Positions 14,668 through 23,331 of a stretch of 63,650 nt of DNA are shown piece after piece. Origin of the DNA: SXXH01 sp041165735 (lineage in GTDB: Bacteria > Planctomycetota > UBA1135 > GCA-002686595); NCBI GenBank assembly GCA_046341775.1, contig JBKDQQ010000119.1, positions 1 through 63,650 on the forward strand. The letters are read 5' to 3'. Positions within the stretch are counted from its first letter, which is position 1. Every line of letters begins with the position of its first letter. The notes under the pieces were generated by a model, which was given only the letters and a program-made list of their open reading frames with translations, searched no databases and was not told where the DNA came from. The position numbers were made by a program, and so were the translations under genes.

Positions 14668-16893
14668 ATGGAAGAGTCCCTTCGTCCGCGTGCCGTCGCC
14701 CCGCGCGCCTTGGGCGCGGCCGCGCTCGCCTGCCTGGCGGGCTTCTCCGGCGCCCGCCTGCACGCCGCGTGGCCGAGCGCTCCGCTCGCCGACGCGGCGT
14801 CGAAGCGCGCAACACCGTCGGTCGAGGCGTCGGCCAAGCTCCGCGCCAAGGCGCATGTCGAAGCGGCGCGGACGAAGACGCTCGCGGCGCTCTCCGCCAA
14901 GGGGCTCGAACTGCCGCGCGACTTCCTGCAGTGGGTCGACGGCGACCCGCTGGTGCGCGCTTCGGTGTACGGTTGCCGCGCCGACCCCTTGCCGGTGCTG
15001 CTCGGCTTGCGCGCGCTCGAACTCGACCTCGGGACGAAGGTCGTGCGCCGCGAGGCGACGCAGTTGGCGCTGGCCTTCGCCATCCAGGACTCGTACGCGG
15101 GGCGCGCGGAAGAAGCGGGCGGTTGGAACGACGCCGACAAGGTGCATCCACCGACGCTCCCCGACCTCGCCCCGCGCAAGCCGGCGACGCTCGCGATCCC
15201 CGGCGATCCGCGCCGGCCGGTGGACGCCAAGGACCGCGCGCGCGCCTTGGATCGCGACGACCACATCGTCAACTTCCTCGAGGACCACGAGCCGATCGAA
15301 GTCGAGCGGCCCGCGCAGGAGCTGCCGCCGCTCGAGTACGACGAGCGCGGCGTCGCCAAGCAACGCAAGGCGGGCGCGGAGTCGACCAAGGAGCGTCGCG
15401 GGTTGGTCGCCGCCGACGTGATCGCCTCGGCGGCGCTGCAAGCGGAGTTCAACGCCTACATGGCCTCCAAGGGGCACCCCGAGACGCGCGTCGATTGCGG
15501 CGAGCGGGCCGTGCATTGGATGTCGAAGGCCGCGATCGACGACAAGGACCTGCGCGCGCGCATCGCCGCGGCGCACGAGTTGTTCCGCGAGGCCTATCGC
15601 AGGAAGGGCCGCTTGCCGGCGCGACGCGATCGCGCCCCGACCGCGGCCGAGTCGATGGCGTGGTTCCTGCGCAACGACCGCCTGCCTCCGACGGAGGCCG
15701 AGCGCGCAGGTCGCAAGGGCGAGCGCTTCCCGCTCGACGCCCCTTGGCCGGTGCTCCTGATGCTCGCGGCCGACGACCAGCCCCTGCGCGAGAGGGAGGA
15801 GATCTGGTCGCGCCTCTGCGAACGCGGCGAGTTCCGCACCTACGGCGAGTACATCGACGGCATCGCCCAGCAGTTCGACATGCAGTCGGCGCGGCGACTC
15901 GCGCCGTTCGCCTACGACTACGGCTCGATCCAGATGATGTGGAAGGACGGCGGGGTGTGCGGGACCATGGGCAACATCGGAGCCCGTACTTGGCGCATCG
16001 CCGGCACGCCCGCCTCGACCGCCGGGCAGCCCGGGCATTGCGCGGTGGTCGTCATGCGCCACGACCCGGCGACGGGCGAGTTCCGCTGCGAGGGCGAGCA
16101 GTACGCCACCGGCGGCGACGAGGTGACGACCGTGCACGCCGGTTGGAACCACGACGACCAGGGCGGGCGGCGGCCGATGGTGCACCACCAGTCCGTGTGC
16201 TGGGCGGTGAACCACGGGTTCGCGTCGTTCCTCGATGCCATGGCGCTGCGCCGCGCGCACGACGCGTCGACCGGAGAGCAGCGCGCGCAAGGCGCCGTGC
16301 AGCTCGTGCGCGATGGACTGGAGCTCAACCCGTGGGCGCTGGTGCTGCCCGAGGCCGCGGTGCGCGACGCCTCCGACGCGCGCGCCTTGATCGGCGTGGT
16401 CGACGCCTTGCAGGAGGGGCTCGAGCAGCTCGGCAAGCTGGAGGAGCACCCGCTGTACGCCGCGACGGTGCGCGACATGGCCCATGCGCGCATCCACGCG
16501 CTGCCTTCGCCCGCCACGGAGGAGGAGCGCACGCTGCTGCTCGAGGCTCTCGAGCGGCAGGGCTGCACGCACGCCGAGCTCCTGGCGCGGCTGTGGAAGG
16601 AGACGGGGGGCGCCGAGGGCTTCGCGGCCCATTGCCGCGCGGCGGTGGGGGACTACCTCTCCTCGCCGGCGCGCGGCCGCTCCAAGCGCGAGTCCGAGCG
16701 CTTCCTGGCGCGCATCAAGGCCTGGGAGAAGGCGGCCGGCGGCGGCACGCGCAAGAAGGCGTGGGCGCAGGACCTCCTGGCGGCCTTCGATGGCCGCGAA
16801 CAACTCGCGATCGGCGGCAAGTCGTCGCTCGATCCCTGCGTGGCGCACCTGCGCAAGCTCGCCGGCGTCGAGGATCCGCGCGCCGGCGGCTGA
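14668..16893 (+). CDS. Large secreted or membrane-anchored transglutaminase-like protein
   Basis: 741 residues. The N-terminus has a hydrophobic stretch (about 14-32) that could be an anchor or uncleaved signal. The most telling part is GGVCGTMG (Cys about 431) followed by a Gly-rich stretch and QPGHCAVVV (His about 457), the Cys/His arrangement of transglutaminase-fold cysteine enzymes; the third residue is not certain, possibly the Asn/Asp of the WNHDD segment. The first 250 residues are charged and of low similarity to anything I know, and the C-terminal 200 are helical. The substrate could be a peptide or protein, and activity is unproven. Confidence 0.6.
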   Translation: MEESLRPRAVAPRALGAAALACLAGFSGARLHAAWPSAPLADAASKRATPSVEASAKLRAKAHVEAARTKTLAALSAKGLELPRDFLQWVDGDPLVRASVYGCRADPLPVLLGLRALELDLGTKVVRREATQLALAFAIQDSYAGRAEEAGGWNDADKVHPPTLPDLAPRKPATLAIPGDPRRPVDAKDRARALDRDDHIVNFLEDHEPIEVERPAQELPPLEYDERGVAKQRKAGAESTKERRGLVAADVIASAALQAEFNAYMASKGHPETRVDCGERAVHWMSKAAIDDKDLRARIAAAHELFREAYRRKGRLPARRDRAPTAAESMAWFLRNDRLPPTEAERAGRKGERFPLDAPWPVLLMLAADDQPLREREEIWSRLCERGEFRTYGEYIDGIAQQFDMQSARRLAPFAYDYGSIQMMWKDGGVCGTMGNIGARTWRIAGTPASTAGQPGHCAVVVMRHDPATGEFRCEGEQYATGGDEVTTVHAGWNHDDQGGRRPMVHHQSVCWAVNHGFASFLDAMALRRAHDASTGEQRAQGAVQLVRDGLELNPWALVLPEAAVRDASDARALIGVVDALQEGLEQLGKLEEHPLYAATVRDMAHARIHALPSPATEEERTLLLEALERQGCTHAELLARLWKETGGAEGFAAHCRAAVGDYLSSPARGRSKRESERFLARIKAWEKAAGGGTRKKAWAQDLLAAFDGREQLAIGGKSSLDPCVAHLRKLAGVEDPRAGG

Positions 16894-16965
16894 GGCGGTG
16901 CTCCCGCTTGCGCATCCGGCCCTTCGTGCGCGATCTTGGCCGCGCGCGCACGCGCTCCGAAGCAC

Positions 16966-17568
16966 ATGACCGAATCGCCCCTCGATGGCCCGCGCGCCGC
17001 CGAACTGCTGCGGCGCTGGCAGGACGACGACGACCACGACGCGCTCGACCAGCTCCTGCGCGAGGAGGTCGCCGCGGTGGCGGCGCGCCTGCGCTCCAAG
17101 GGCCGCGGCATGCTGCGGCCTTCCGTCAGCGCGAGCGACCTCGCGCAAGAGGCCGTGTTCCGCCTCCTGCGCCTGGAGGAGGCGCCCGAGTTCGCGGATC
17201 CGGCGGCGCTGCGCGCGTACTTGTGGACGGCGGCGTGGCGCTTGCTGGTCAACAAGGCGCGTGGAAGAGGTCGCGATCCCGTGCGCATCGACGCCGCGCA
17301 ATCGCGCGAGTTCGCGCTCGCCATGCCCGGAGCCGGCGGCTTGTCGCAAGCCGAGCGGGCCGACCAAGCGCAGGCGATGGAGTTGCTGCTCAACCTGCTG
17401 CGCGCCGAGGACAGGGAGGTGCTCGAGTCGATCTACTTCCGCCACGAGGCCATCGAGACCTACGCGACGCGGCACGGCATCGCGCGCTCCGCCGCCGACA
17501 TGCGGCTGTCGCGCGCGCGGCGCAAGCTGGCGGAGAAGATGGCCGACTGGGCCGACATCGTGCAGTGA
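16966..17568 (+). CDS. ECF-family RNA polymerase sigma factor
   Basis: 200 residues. Region 2 includes SASDLAQEAVFRLLRLEEAP, the usual ECF segment for core binding and -10 recognition. The C-terminal region 4 helix-turn-helix reads EDREVLESIYFRHEAIETYA then GIARSAADMRLSRARRKLAEKM. The ATG at 16966 was chosen; an upstream GTG/TTG extension would add about ten residues that do not look like sigma factor. There is no adjacent anti-sigma gene in the same orientation. It converges with the kinase-lipoprotein operon, leaving only 7 bp between the stops, an arrangement of sigma factor and kinase that is common in planctomycetes. Confidence 0.9.
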   Translation: MTESPLDGPRAAELLRRWQDDDDHDALDQLLREEVAAVAARLRSKGRGMLRPSVSASDLAQEAVFRLLRLEEAPEFADPAALRAYLWTAAWRLLVNKARGRGRDPVRIDAAQSREFALAMPGAGGLSQAERADQAQAMELLLNLLRAEDREVLESIYFRHEAIETYATRHGIARSAADMRLSRARRKLAEKMADWADIVQ

Positions 17569-17575
17569 GCGGCGC

Positions 17576-19270
17576 TCAACGGCCGGGGAGGCCTTCGATG
17601 CGTCGGAGGATCTCGAGGGCCGAAGGCCGATCGGCGTGGTCCTTGCCCACGTGCGACCAGCGCACGACGCCCTGCTTGTCGAGCAGCAGGCACGAGGGGA
17701 CGGCGATGTTGTCGCGGATCCCCAGCGCATCGACCAGCTCGAGGTCTGCGTCGTAGAGCATCGACCACGGCGGCTTCTCGCCCGCCCCGTAGGTCAGCTC
17801 CCACGCCTCGAGGAAGGCGTCGAGGCCGCTGCGCGGACCGGGATAGACGAGGCACACCTCGGTCTCCAGCGCCTCGATGCGCGCGCGCTCCTTCCCCAGC
17901 GCCTTCAGTTGCGCGGTGCAGTACACGCACACCTGGCCTCCGAATCCGCGCAGCACGACCAGCAGCACGTTGCGCCGACCTCGCGCGCTCTCGAGGTCGA
18001 ACGGCTCGGACTCGCCCGCGCGGACGAAGCGCGTCTTCGGAAGGCGCTTGCCGATGTGGTCGCCCGGCTTGGCGACTTCGTCGGGATGGAGCAGCGCGAC
18101 GCTCCTGCCGCGCGGCACTTCGTAGCCGTCGCGTTCGCCCCAATTGGCGGCCGTGCCCGCGCCGTAGAGCGCCACGAGCCGCGGGAGGATGTGCCTTTCG
18201 TGCCCGGTCCACGGCTGCGCGCGCGCCGAAGTGGCCTGTGGAGCCGGAGCTTCGAGCGCAGCGCGCGTCGCGGCGTCGGCGGCGGGGGCGGGCGCGGGGA
18301 TCGGCGCCGGCTGGGGAGGAGAGGAGAGCTCCGCGAGCCAGCGCTCCACGGTCGCGGCGTCGAGCATCGTCGCGGATTCGTCGGACCACGATCCGTCGTG
18401 GGCTCGCTTCGGTCGCGGAGGATCGTAGGTCTCGACGCGCCAACCATCGCCCAGCGCCCAGCGCCACTCGCCCGCCAGCGCGCCGTCGCGCGCCGATCCT
18501 TGCGCCAGCACGCGGCCTTCGGCGTCGCAGGCCTGCACGAGTCCATGGGCGCGGTCGTCGACGAACGTGGCGGCCAGCCGCACCGAGTTCCCGCCGTGCC
18601 AACCGACCCACAGTCCTTGCTTCGATCCCGCGACCAGCGAGCCGACGCGCCGCAGCAGGGCGGGGTCGGCCTCTTCGGCGCCCGAAGTCGCCAGCCGGGA
18701 GCGTTCGACGACGAAGACGACTCCGTCCGGCGTCGGATAGCTCGTGCGCGTCCAAGCGCCGTCGGCATCGCGCGCGAGCCAATCGCCGGCCATCACGCCC
18801 GCGCGATACTGTCCAAACGCCTTGACGGCACCCGAAGCGTCGTGCGCGGTCCACGGCCCGGCCGGCGCGCCGCGGTGGTACCACCCATGCCGTTCGAGCG
18901 ACCCGTCCGGGCGCAGGAAGCGCCACGGCCCGTGCTCGAGGCCCTCGTGGCAGGTGCCCGAGGACGCCAGCGAACCGTCGGCGCGCCACGTGCTCCACGC
19001 GCCCGTCTTCATGCCGGCATCGAAGGAGCCGCGCTGCTCGACGCTCCCGTCGGCGCGCCACCAAGTCCACTCGCCGTGCCGCGCATCGCCTCGGCAGGGT
19101 CCTTCCGCCTGCCGCGATCCGTCGGGATGGCGGTGCGTCCACACGCCCTCCTGCAGGCCGCGCCGCAGTTCGCCGGCGGCCTCCGGCGTGCCGTCCGAGC
19201 GGCGCAACTCGCCTTGTTGCGCGCACCCGAGCAGCGCGCACGCCAGCCACAAGCCCATCGAGGTCCGCAT
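17576..19270 (-). CDS. Lipoprotein fusing YwqK/MORN-like repeats to a peroxiredoxin-like domain
   Basis: 564 residues. Signal peptide with lipobox LLGC (Cys16). Residues about 30-290 contain degenerate repeats of roughly 23-24 residues of the form G-x-W-x-x-W-R-x-D-G-S, as in YwqK/MORN_2 proteins. A Pro/Ala-rich linker follows, then from about 430 a thioredoxin-fold domain with VCVYCTAQL, resembling the CxxC of AhpC/TSA-like proteins, and PSCLLLDKQGVVRW typical of that fold. The start overlaps the kinase stop (ATGA), so the two are translated together. It is probably on the outer face of a membrane; the redox domain suggests a thiol-based reaction or sensing role, which is inference. Confidence 0.75.
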   Translation of the reverse strand: MRTSMGLWLACALLGCAQQGELRRSDGTPEAAGELRRGLQEGVWTHRHPDGSRQAEGPCRGDARHGEWTWWRADGSVEQRGSFDAGMKTGAWSTWRADGSLASSGTCHEGLEHGPWRFLRPDGSLERHGWYHRGAPAGPWTAHDASGAVKAFGQYRAGVMAGDWLARDADGAWTRTSYPTPDGVVFVVERSRLATSGAEEADPALLRRVGSLVAGSKQGLWVGWHGGNSVRLAATFVDDRAHGLVQACDAEGRVLAQGSARDGALAGEWRWALGDGWRVETYDPPRPKRAHDGSWSDESATMLDAATVERWLAELSSPPQPAPIPAPAPAADAATRAALEAPAPQATSARAQPWTGHERHILPRLVALYGAGTAANWGERDGYEVPRGRSVALLHPDEVAKPGDHIGKRLPKTRFVRAGESEPFDLESARGRRNVLLVVLRGFGGQVCVYCTAQLKALGKERARIEALETEVCLVYPGPRSGLDAFLEAWELTYGAGEKPPWSMLYDADLELVDALGIRDNIAVPSCLLLDKQGVVRWSHVGKDHADRPSALEILRRIEGLPGR

Positions 19271-21144
19271 CACGAATCCTCCAGCACGAAGCGCGTGCAG
19301 CGCACGGCGCCTTGTTCGACCCACGCGTGGAAGCGCAGCGGATGGCCGGGGCCGACGAGCCGCGAGGGGGCGCGTTCGACGCGCTCGCGTCCCGCGGCGC
19401 CGGGCCACTCGAGCTGGACGCCCTCCGCGTCGAAGCGCAGGTGGAAGCTCCAGGGATCGAGCGCGCCCCTTTCCTCGAGCAGCACCGCGTCGCGCGAGCG
19501 CGACCACGCTCCGGCGTCGTTGCGCGCCAAGGCGCACCAAGCGAGGCGCGCGGATCCGTCCTCGACCACGATGCCCGCCGCGAGGATCCGTCCGTCCTGC
19601 CATTCGAGGGCGATGCCCGTGGCGCGCGGCGGCGACTCCGCATCCGTGGACTCCAACGCCAGATCCAAGGGTTCCAGCACGCCGCGCACGCTGCTCGAAC
19701 CGGAGGACAGCGCGAGCGGCTTCAGCGCGAGGCCTGCGCGGCACAAGCCCACCACGCCGGAGGAGTCCTCGTCGTCGCCGAACGTGCCGGGCCCGAGCGT
19801 GCGCTCCCAGCCATCGAGGCGTCGACCGAAGGGGAGGTCGGCCGCGCCGAGCAACTCGACGACGCGCGCCGAGGCTTCGTCGGCGCGCGCCGGCCTGGCG
19901 TCGGAAGGAGCCGCGGTGGCCGTGGGGTTCCGGGACGCGCCCGGCTCGACGGGCGCGGCGGGATCCGGCTCGTGGCGCGTGCCGCGGGACGAGGCGAACC
20001 ACGCGCCGCCGGCGAGCACGACGACGAGCGCCGCGTGGCGCGGCGACCACCTGCGCTTGGCGTCCGACCGCGCGCCGCGCGCCGCGGCGGTCGTCGCGGC
20101 CGGAGCTGCGCCGGCCTCCTCGGGGCGCGCCAGCCAGGCGCGCAGCTCGGATTCGAGCGCGGACGCGTCGGGCTGGCGCTCGTCGCGCCGCTTCGCCAGC
20201 GCGCGCAGCACGATGCGCTCGAGATCCGCGTCGACTCCCGGCGCGTGTTCGCGGATCGGCGCCGGCGGCGCGGAGACGATGCGCTGGAAGAGCTGCAGCG
20301 TGGTCGCGCCTTCGAAGGGCGGCCGGCCCGCGAGGCATTCGTACAAGGTCGCGCCCAGCGCGTACACGTCGCTGCGCGCGTCCAGTTCCGCGTCGTCGAT
20401 CTGCTCCGGCGCCGCGTAGGCGGGCGTGCCGCGGAACATGCCGCTGGCGGAGATGGCCGCGGAACCGTCGGCCTGCGCGAGGCCGAAGTCGAGCAGCAAG
20501 GCGCGGTCCTCGCGGTCGAGGCGGATGTTGCCCGGCTTGACGTCGCGGTGCAGCACCCCGGCGGCGTGCGCCGCGTGCAAGGCCGAGGCCATCTCCGCGC
20601 CGATGCGCGCGGCCCTGCGCTGGTCCATGCGCAACCCGTCGCCCGCCAGTCGCGCCAGTTCCTCGTCCAGTCCGCGGCCCTCGACCAGCTCCATGGCGAG
20701 GTAGGCGATGCCGCGATCCTCGCCCGCGTCGTGCACCGCCACGATGTGGGGATGCTTGAGCCGCGCCACCGCCAAGGCTTCGCGCTCGAAGCGCGCGCGC
20801 GTCGTGCTCGAGTGGCGCAGCTCCGGCCGCAGCAGCTTGAGCGCCACGCGTCGGCGCAGGTAATGGTGCTCCGCGAGGTGCACCATGCCCATGCCGCCTT
20901 CGCCCAGCGGCTCGAGCAAGGTGTAAGGACCGAGCGCCTCGATTGGCGCCTGCGGCGGAGCGTCGCCGCCCCGCGCGACGCGCTGCATCTTCTCCAGCTT
21001 GGCGAGCAGCTCGGGCGGGAAGTCCGGCTGCTCCGCGCGCAACGCGGCGAGGTCGACGCGCTCCCCGCGCAGCACCGAATCGATGGCGCGGTCGTAGATC
21101 TCCTCGTGCGAAGGACGAGGCGTCGAAGGGGACGAGTCCACCAC
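19270..21144 (-). CDS. Membrane Ser/Thr protein kinase with external beta-rich domain
   Basis: 624 residues. The cytoplasmic kinase (about 70-340) has GEGGMGMVHLAE, the VALKLL lysine, HRDVKPGNIRL, the LLDFGLAQ DFG motif and GTPAYAAPEQ, so all catalytic elements are present. One transmembrane segment lies near 370-388 (HAALVVVLAGGAWF). The remaining 230 residues are beta-rich and face outward, and look like a ligand-sensing lectin-like sandwich, though I cannot name it. Start is GTG, either 21144 or 21141; TAGACT stands 5 or 8 nt before these. The coupled downstream lipoprotein may be a sensor partner on the same side as the external domain. Confidence 0.9.
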   Translation of the reverse strand: MVDSSPSTPRPSHEEIYDRAIDSVLRGERVDLAALRAEQPDFPPELLAKLEKMQRVARGGDAPPQAPIEALGPYTLLEPLGEGGMGMVHLAEHHYLRRRVALKLLRPELRHSSTTRARFEREALAVARLKHPHIVAVHDAGEDRGIAYLAMELVEGRGLDEELARLAGDGLRMDQRRAARIGAEMASALHAAHAAGVLHRDVKPGNIRLDREDRALLLDFGLAQADGSAAISASGMFRGTPAYAAPEQIDDAELDARSDVYALGATLYECLAGRPPFEGATTLQLFQRIVSAPPAPIREHAPGVDADLERIVLRALAKRRDERQPDASALESELRAWLARPEEAGAAPAATTAAARGARSDAKRRWSPRHAALVVVLAGGAWFASSRGTRHEPDPAAPVEPGASRNPTATAAPSDARPARADEASARVVELLGAADLPFGRRLDGWERTLGPGTFGDDEDSSGVVGLCRAGLALKPLALSSGSSSVRGVLEPLDLALESTDAESPPRATGIALEWQDGRILAAGIVVEDGSARLAWCALARNDAGAWSRSRDAVLLEERGALDPWSFHLRFDAEGVQLEWPGAAGRERVERAPSRLVGPGHPLRFHAWVEQGAVRCTRFVLEDS

Positions 21145-21149
21145 GAGGC

Positions 21150-21155
21150 AGTCTA
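21150..21155 (-). promoter_or_regulatory. -10-like TAGACT before kinase start
   Basis: On the minus strand TAGACT ends 5 nt before GTG 21144 and 8 nt before GTG 21141. The 8-nt spacing seen at several other genes favours the second GTG as start. Confidence 0.45.
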
Positions 21156-21184
21156 GCCTGCCTCGCGCGCGCGCGGTGCGGCGC

Positions 21185-22183
21185 TCAGTAGGTCGGTCGC
21201 GGCGCGGGCTTGCTGCGCACGATGGCCTCGATGCGCTCGACGACCTCGGGCGTCAACTTGGGCACCACATCCATGGCGCCCAGGTTCTCCGCCAGTTGTC
21301 CCGCGCTCGTGGCGCCGAGGATGACGGTGCCGACGCGCGGGTTCAGCAGGCACCAGGCGATGGCGAGCTGCGCCACGCTCGCCCCGAGTCCGGCCGCGAG
21401 GACGGCGAGCTCGCGCGTCATGGCGACCCTGCGGCGGCCCTCCGCGCCCTCCAGCTCGGCGCGCAGCCACTCCATGCCCGCGAGCGACATGCGCGAGCCT
21501 TCCGGCACGCCACCCTCGTACTTGCCGGTCAGGATGCCCGACGCGAGCGGCGACCAGATGGTCGTGCCGAGTCCGATCGAGTCGTAGAGGCGCGCGTAGT
21601 CCCGCTCGACCTTGGCGCGCTCGAACAAGTTGTACTGCGGCTGCTCCATCGTCGGCGGCGCGAGGCCAAGCTCGCGCGCGATGCCGTGCGCCTCGGCGAT
21701 CTGGTCGGCTTCCCACTCGGAAGTGCCCCAATAGAGCACCTTGCCTTGCTGCACGAGCTCGCCCATGGCGCGCACCGTCTCCTCCAACGGCGTTTCGTGG
21801 TCGGGACGATGGCAGAAGTACAGGTCGAGGTAGTCGACTTGCAGGCGCCGCAGCCCGTTGTCGCACGCGTCGCGGATGTGCTTCCGCGAGAGGCCCTTCT
21901 GCGTCGGCAGCTTGCCGCCCCAGTACACCTTGGTCGAGACGATGTAGCTGCCGCGCGGCCAGCCGAGCTGCCGCAGCGCTTCGCCCATCAGGCGTTCCGA
22001 CTCGCCGGAGGCGTAGGCCTCGGCGTTGTCGAAGAAGTTGACGCCGGCCTCGAAGGCTTGGCGCATGAGCGCCATGGACGCCGCGAGGTCGATCTGCTTG
22101 TGGAAGGTCACCCACGAGCCGAAGGACAGCTCGGAGACCTTCAGTCCGGACTTGCCCAGGCGGCGGTATCGCATCTCGGCCAT
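21185..22183 (-). CDS. Aldo/keto reductase, Kv-beta/YghZ-like group
   Basis: 332 residues and a complete (beta/alpha)8 aldo-keto reductase. The catalytic tetrad is visible: Asp and Tyr in FFDNAEAYASGESE, Lys in IVSTKVYWGG and His in YLDLYFCHRPDHETP. The NADPH-binding C-terminal part includes TIWSPLASGILTGKY and VGTVILGATS. The opening MRYRRLGKSGLKVSELSFGSW and the EQPQYNLFER segment are those of the voltage-gated potassium channel beta-subunit/YghZ branch, which reduces aldehydes such as methylglyoxal. A good ribosome binding site (AAGGAG) lies 8 nt before the ATG. The upstream dioxygenase gene ends 11 nt away, so the two may form an operon. Confidence 0.95.
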   Translation of the reverse strand: MAEMRYRRLGKSGLKVSELSFGSWVTFHKQIDLAASMALMRQAFEAGVNFFDNAEAYASGESERLMGEALRQLGWPRGSYIVSTKVYWGGKLPTQKGLSRKHIRDACDNGLRRLQVDYLDLYFCHRPDHETPLEETVRAMGELVQQGKVLYWGTSEWEADQIAEAHGIARELGLAPPTMEQPQYNLFERAKVERDYARLYDSIGLGTTIWSPLASGILTGKYEGGVPEGSRMSLAGMEWLRAELEGAEGRRRVAMTRELAVLAAGLGASVAQLAIAWCLLNPRVGTVILGATSAGQLAENLGAMDVVPKLTPEVVERIEAIVRSKPAPRPTY

Positions 22184-22194
22184 CGTTCGCTCCT

Positions 22195-22887
22195 TCAATT
22201 CCACGCGCACCAAGGCGCGCATTCCAAGGCTCGCGGCCCGGCGCGCAGCGCGCTCGAGCGGCTCCACACGATCAAGTTGCGCCGTCGCCCTGAGCGGATG
22301 CGCTCCACGCGGTGGCGATGCCGCCCAGCATGCAGCACCGCCACGCCCGGGGCATGCTCGATCTCGACTTCCTCCTCGGCGCGCACGGGCGTCTGGCGGT
22401 GCAGGTCGCAGCGCAGGCCCATCATGACCAGCTCCGCGCCGCGAAAGTCGCCGCCGAGGCAGATGTTGATGGTCGCCTCCGCGTCGTCGACGTGGAACCC
22501 GAGATCCTCGTCGCCTTCGCTCGAGTAGTCGACGAGGTAGCTGTGGTGCGAGTCGAGCCCGCCCGCCGCGAACTCGGGCAGCAACTGCTCGGCGAGGGGC
22601 GCGAGGCGCGCGTGCAGCGCGTCGAGCAGCGTTCCGAAGCCGAGCGCGCGCAAGTCCACGGCGTGGTCGTGCATCGAGTTCGGCGAAGGAAGATCGCGCC
22701 GGGCGCCGCGTCGGCGCCGATCCACCTCGCTCAGGATGCGCGCGCACGAATCGGGCGAGAGCAACGGCGCCTGGAACACGCGCGGCAGCAACTCGCGCGC
22801 CGGGGCGGGCTTCCCGCGAACCCACGAGCGGAAGTCGGGCGCGTAGTCCTTGTCGCGGAGCGGCGGCAGCTCGCTTGCGTCGTCCAT
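22195..22887 (-). CDS. 2-oxoglutarate/Fe(II) dioxygenase, prolyl 4-hydroxylase-like
   Basis: 230 residues. LGFHVDDAEATINICLGG gives the HxD iron ligands, and HAGRHRHRVERIRSGRRRNLIVWSRS gives the distal His and the Arg that would bind 2-oxoglutarate. This is the order found in the prolyl 4-hydroxylase/OGFOD family, which hydroxylates protein side chains. It lacks a signal peptide. Proteins with this short N-terminal lead are common in bacteria but their targets are mostly unknown. GACAAT stands 8 nt before the ATG, so the transcript may be leaderless; the aldo-keto reductase follows 11 nt downstream. Confidence 0.8.
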   Translation of the reverse strand: MDDASELPPLRDKDYAPDFRSWVRGKPAPARELLPRVFQAPLLSPDSCARILSEVDRRRRGARRDLPSPNSMHDHAVDLRALGFGTLLDALHARLAPLAEQLLPEFAAGGLDSHHSYLVDYSSEGDEDLGFHVDDAEATINICLGGDFRGAELVMMGLRCDLHRQTPVRAEEEVEIEHAPGVAVLHAGRHRHRVERIRSGRRRNLIVWSRSSALRAGPRALECAPWCAWN

Positions 22888-22895
22888 CGGCCCGC

Positions 22896-22901
22896 ATTGT
22901 C
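22896..22901 (-). promoter_or_regulatory. -10-like GACAAT 8 nt before start of 22887 gene
   Basis: On the minus strand GACAAT is followed by 8 nt and the ATG, with no ribosome binding site between. Weaker match to TANNNT than the other boxes. Confidence 0.35.
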
Positions 22902-22940
22902 GAGCACGGCGGCGGGCGGCGCCACAAGGACGGCGCCGCG

Positions 22941-22967
22941 GCGCGAGTTCCTGCCGGGAACTCGCGC
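22941..22967. promoter_or_regulatory. 11-bp perfect inverted repeat in divergent spacer
   Basis: Arms 22941-22951 and 22957-22967 (GCGCGAGTTCC and its complement) around TGCCG. It lies between the divergent dioxygenase and DUF4236 genes, so it is more likely an operator or cruciform than a terminator. Confidence 0.35.
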
Positions 22968-23068
22968 GCCCCGCTCGCCGGCCGCAGGCCCGACTCGTTC
23001 GTCGTGCGCCGGGGACGGGGAGGGTGGGACACTGGTTGTCCGGGCTCCCGCCGACGCGGAGTGGTCGC

Positions 23069-23074
23069 TACCCT
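23069..23074 (+). promoter_or_regulatory. -10-like TACCCT 8 nt before DUF4236 gene
   Basis: TACCCT followed by exactly 8 nt and the ATG at 23083, without a ribosome binding site; leaderless-type arrangement. Confidence 0.4.
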
Positions 23075-23082
23075 CGCGACCC

Positions 23083-23331
23083 ATGGGCTTCCACTACCGC
23101 CGCTCGATCAACATCGGGCCGTTCCGCGTCAACATCGGCAGCCGCGGCGTCGGCTATTCGGTCGGCGGACGCGGCTTCCGCGTGGGGCGCAGCGCTTCGG
23201 GTCGCCGCTACACGAGCTTCGGCCTGCCGGGGACGGGCCTCGGGCATCGGGGCAGTTGCGCCCTGTTCGTCGCCGCGCTGTTCGGCGCCGCGTTGGTGGC
23301 CTTGCAGGCCGTCAAGGAGCTGATCGCATGA
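23083..23331 (+). CDS. DUF4236 domain small protein with C-terminal membrane segment
   Basis: 82 residues. The first 55 are the DUF4236 pattern: MGFHYRRSINIGPFRVNIG, GVGYSVGGRGFRVG, YTSFGLPGTG. The domain's function is unknown; it occurs widely in short bacterial proteins, often fused to membrane segments. Here the last 25 residues are hydrophobic (CALFVAALFGAALVAL), so the domain is probably membrane-tethered. The next gene overlaps its stop by four bases. Confidence 0.85.
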   Translation: MGFHYRRSINIGPFRVNIGSRGVGYSVGGRGFRVGRSASGRRYTSFGLPGTGLGHRGSCALFVAALFGAALVALQAVKELIA

